In this document: one piece after another, positions 5,334 through 7,558 of the stretch | Numbering within the stretch: position 1 is the stretch's first letter | How the letters are laid out: each line of letters starts with the position of its first letter | The notes under the pieces: model-generated | The model's input: the letters and a program-made list of their open reading frames with translations, nothing else | Databases searched by the model: none | What the model was told of the DNA's origin: nothing | Made by a program: the position numbers and the translations under genes | DNA from: Proteiniphilum sp. | GTDB taxonomy: Bacteria; Bacteroidota; Bacteroidia; Bacteroidales; Dysgonomonadaceae | Direction of reading: 5' to 3' | NCBI GenBank assembly: GCA_016649795.1 | Contig: JAENWZ010000104.1 | Span: 1 to 7,558, forward strand | DNA length: 7,558 nt

Positions 5334-6581
5334 ATGAATACCGAGCTGTTCATAGCACGACGAATTTACAAAGGCGATAAGAAGAACGAGAAACGTGTCT
5401 CATCGCCCGCCATCAAAATTGCCATTGCCGGTATCGCGCTGGGCCTGGCAGTGATGATCGTGGCGGTATGTATCATCGTGGGTTTCAAGAAAGAGATCCG
5501 TGCCAAGGTGGTGGGCTTCGGCTCTCACATTCAGATCACGGCATTCGACAGCAACACCTCCTATGAACAGATGCCCATTGCCTTTTCAGATACTCTTGCG
5601 GCAACACTGACCTCTAACCCTGCAATCAGTCACATCCAAGAGTTCATCACGAAGCCTGGAATCATCAAGACCGATGAAGATTTCCTGGGAGTTGTGCTGA
5701 AGGGTGTGTCAGAGAGTTACGACTGGGACTTTTTCAGGAAAAACCTGCTTGAGGGAAGCATAATACAGCCGGGCGACACCATCACCGGCAATCAGGCAAT
5801 CATCTCAAAAGAGATTGCCGACAAGCTGCATCTGGAGCTGGGTGATAACTTCACCTGTTATTTCGTGCAGGATCCCGTCCGGGCTCGCCGGTTTGACATT
5901 GTGGGTATTTACCGGACCAATTTTGAAGATTACGATAAACTATACATCATCACCGAAAAAGCGATTCTAGGCTCCCTCAACGGCTGGGAGTCTGATATGG
6001 TGAGCGGTATTGAGGTATTGGTAAAGGATTACAACAATCTGGACAAAACCGCTCAGGATCTCTTCTTTGAGATGTCCTCCTATAAAGACCGTTTCGGTAA
6101 TGCGCTCTACACCCGCTCCATTAAAGATATCAACCCCATGATATTCAACTGGCTCAATCTTTTGGATATGAACGTATGGGTCATCATCATTCTCATGCTT
6201 GTTGTATCGGGATTTACCATGATCTCCGGTCTGCTGATCATCATTCTGGAACGCACCAACATGATTGGGATGTTAAAATCGATGGGAGCAAGAGATTTCA
6301 GTATCCGCAAGGTATTTCTCTATCTTTCCGCGTTCCTCATCGGCCAGGGGATGTTGTGGGGTAATCTGATCGCGCTGGCTGTCTGTCTGTTTCAGAAGTG
6401 GACCCAGATATTGAAGCTCGACCCGACAACCTATTACCTGTCGGCCGTACCAGTCGATCTGAACCTGTTATATATACTTCTCTTAAATATTGGAACACTG
6501 CTTGTCTCCCTGTTGATGATGATCGGACCCTCCTACCTTGTAGCGAAGATTACACCTGCAAAATCGATTCAGTTTGAGTGA
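5334..6581 (+). CDS. ABC transporter permease of the LolC/LolE (FtsX/MacB) type
   Basis: A 415-residue inner-membrane protein with the four-helix layout of lipoprotein-releasing permeases: TM1 at about 27-50, a large periplasmic domain (about 60-275), then TM2 at about 280-304, TM3 at about 328-352 and TM4 at about 378-402. The cytoplasmic loop after TM2, ERTNMIGMLKSMGA (306-319), is the conserved FtsX-family coupling segment, and the C-terminus ITPAKSIQFE is typical of LolC/LolE. The N-terminus (ELFIARRIYKGD) also fits. In this family the permease works with a LolD-type ATPase to extract lipoproteins from the inner membrane for transfer to the outer membrane; no ATPase gene is adjacent here, so the partner is encoded elsewhere. 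It starts 5 bases after the aminotransferase stop. Specific assignment to lipoprotein sorting rather than another FtsX-type task is likely but inferred. Confidence 0.88.
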   Translation: MNTELFIARRIYKGDKKNEKRVSSPAIKIAIAGIALGLAVMIVAVCIIVGFKKEIRAKVVGFGSHIQITAFDSNTSYEQMPIAFSDTLAATLTSNPAISHIQEFITKPGIIKTDEDFLGVVLKGVSESYDWDFFRKNLLEGSIIQPGDTITGNQAIISKEIADKLHLELGDNFTCYFVQDPVRARRFDIVGIYRTNFEDYDKLYIITEKAILGSLNGWESDMVSGIEVLVKDYNNLDKTAQDLFFEMSSYKDRFGNALYTRSIKDINPMIFNWLNLLDMNVWVIIILMLVVSGFTMISGLLIIILERTNMIGMLKSMGARDFSIRKVFLYLSAFLIGQGMLWGNLIALAVCLFQKWTQILKLDPTTYYLSAVPVDLNLLYILLLNIGTLLVSLLMMIGPSYLVAKITPAKSIQFE

Positions 6582-6592
6582 TTGAGACATTT

Positions 6593-6627
6593 TTTGCACA
6601 GGTAATTATATCTTCCTGTCATATTTG
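6593..6627 (+). promoter_or_regulatory. Weak promoter candidate upstream of sbcD
   Basis: TTTG at 6593-6596 and CATATTTG at 6620-6627 (one mismatch to TAnnTTTG) are 23 bases apart, longer than usual. The 144-base gap between the permease stop and sbcD is AT-rich and holds no clear terminator hairpin, so read-through from the upstream operon is also possible. Confidence 0.22.
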
Positions 6628-6725
6628 CTTTATTCACTTTTGATCAATCCTTATCGTTTTTTTTACTGTTAAATGTGGATAAATCATGATGAATGATAAC
6701 AGAATCACCCAAAAGAGATGAAAAC

Positions 6726-7558
6726 ATGAAAATTCTACATACTGCCGACTGGCATCTGGGCAAGCGGTTAGATGATTACTCACGCATGGAAGAGCAACAG
6801 ACCGTGTTACGGGAGATCTGTGAGATTGCCGACCGTGAACAGGTGGATGCCGTGCTTGTGGCAGGTGACCTGTTCGACACTTTCAATCCTCCTACCGAGG
6901 CGGTCGACCTTATGTACAGAACACTCAAACGGTTGACGGCCGACGGCCGACGCCCGGTGATTGCCATTGCCGGCAACCACGACTCACCAGACCGTATCGA
7001 GGCACCAGACCCGCTGGCCCGTGCATGCGGGATCATCTTCGCGGGTTACCCCCACTCCCTCGTCCCCCCCTTTGCACTCGATTCAGGGCTCAGGGTGCTG
7101 CAGAGCGACGATGGGTTCGTGGAGCTGCAGCTACCCGGCACAGAGACACCGCTACGGGTACTGTTTACTCCTTATGCCAACGAGTACCGGCTCAAGACTT
7201 TTCTCGGCCTCGAAGAGAGCGAAGAGGAGCTGCGAGTGATCCTGCAGGAGAAATGGCAGCAGCTGGCCGACAGCTATTGCGACCGGCGGGGGGTGAACAT
7301 CCTCTTGTCACATCTCTTTATGGTTAGGAGAGGCGACAAGTTTCCCGAAGAGCCGGAAGAGGAAAAACCGATCCTGCATGTGGGAGGTGCACAGGCTCTC
7401 TACACCGAGAATATTCCGTGGCAGATACAATACACGGCGCTGGGACACCTGCACCGCATGCACAGGGTAGATACTTCACTATCAACGATACTATCACTAT
7501 CACAATCACCGTCAACAAAACAGACACCGTCAGAATCACCATCACCCGTTTTTTACAG
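6726..7558 (+). CDS. sbcD: Exonuclease subunit SbcD, N-terminal part (C-terminus off the right edge)
   Basis: The first 277 codons of the Mn-dependent nuclease that pairs with the SbcC ATPase (the bacterial Mre11-Rad50) to cut DNA hairpins and ends. All metallophosphatase motifs seen are intact: DWH (D8, H10), GDLFD (47-51), GNHD (83-86), SH (H196) and GHLH (240-243). The start ATG at 6726 gives MKILHTADWHLG, the standard SbcD N-terminus. An ATG 8 bases earlier opens only a three-codon frame. After GHLHRMHRV comes an unusual stretch (about 250-274) in which Ser or Thr occupies nearly every second position, before PVFY, the expected lead into the conserved YSGS segment. This insertion is in frame, with no stop before the edge. 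The C-terminal domain and sbcC, normally the next gene, lie outside the window. Confidence 0.95.
   Translation, partial: MKILHTADWHLGKRLDDYSRMEEQQTVLREICEIADREQVDAVLVAGDLFDTFNPPTEAVDLMYRTLKRLTADGRRPVIAIAGNHDSPDRIEAPDPLARACGIIFAGYPHSLVPPFALDSGLRVLQSDDGFVELQLPGTETPLRVLFTPYANEYRLKTFLGLEESEEELRVILQEKWQQLADSYCDRRGVNILLSHLFMVRRGDKFPEEPEEEKPILHVGGAQALYTENIPWQIQYTALGHLHRMHRVDTSLSTILSLSQSPSTKQTPSESPSPVFY
7476..7547 (+). repeat. Degenerate six-base (TCAnnn) repeat inside sbcD, coding for Ser-X dipeptides
   Basis: Codons 251-274 alternate TCA serine codons with variable codons, giving S-L-S-T-I-L-S-L-S-Q-S-P-S-T-K-Q-T-P-S-E-S-P-S-P in short form. TCA is used at nine positions (251, 253, 257, 259, 261, 263, 269, 271, 273) at multiples of six bases, which suggests expansion of a hexanucleotide unit followed by drift. 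Because the unit is a multiple of three, gain or loss of copies keeps the reading frame. Confidence 0.65.

Noticed and set aside
6640..6647. TTGATCAA palindrome in the gap before sbcD
   Set aside because: Eight bases in AT-rich DNA is expected by chance and no second copy or linked promoter spacing supports an operator.
7324..7545. 73-codon minus-strand frame with alternating Val/Ile, looking like a membrane peptide
   Set aside because: It is the reverse reading of the TCAnnn repeat and the GHLH region of sbcD; the hydrophobic pattern comes from TGA/GAT-type complement of the repeat, not from a gene.

Overview
The window reads as a chromosomal segment of a Bacteroidota bacterium, most likely Bacteroidales. 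Evidence: exact copies of the Bacteroidota -7 promoter element TAnnTTTG in every divergent intergenic region, near absence of Shine-Dalgarno sequences before confident starts, a lipoprotein typical of the phylum, and protein sequences of Bacteroidales character. No IS element, CRISPR array, tRNA or rRNA is visible.

Layout. (1) 1-1445, minus strand: a two-component operon. An OmpR/PhoB-class response regulator is followed, with a 4-base ATGA overlap, by a PhoR-like membrane histidine kinase that runs off the left edge before its catalytic core. (2) 1446-1851, a 406-base non-coding region. On the left is the regulator's own promoter, with three GTTACA repeats at exact 11-base spacing placed 9 bases upstream of the -7 element, the geometry of a Pho box. 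In the middle is a compact promoter/hairpin/terminator unit that may encode a small RNA of about 68 nt. On the right is a second promoter-like element and a structured leader before queC. (3) 1852-3010, plus strand: queC and queF, the preQ0-forming and preQ0-reducing steps of queuosine precursor synthesis. (4) 3012-3060: a long hairpin between convergent genes. (5) 3082-3888, minus strand: a GH16-like lipoprotein in which the catalytic nucleophile position of the ExDxxE signature is serine. (6) 4132-6581, plus strand: a class I/II PLP aminotransferase and, 5 bases later, a LolC/LolE/FtsX-type ABC permease. (7) 6726 to the right edge: sbcD, the nuclease subunit of SbcCD, cut by the window inside an unusual Ser-X low-complexity insertion.

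How the parts relate. The kinase and regulator form one signalling pair whose promoter looks self-activated. QueC and QueF act consecutively (7-carboxy-7-deazaguanine to preQ0 to preQ1). The remaining genes are housekeeping or envelope functions without an obvious common pathway. I see no clearly new multi-gene system. The most unusual signals are the Pho-box-like array, the candidate small RNA and structured leader before queCF, the nucleophile-less GH16 protein, and the Ser-X insertion in SbcD.
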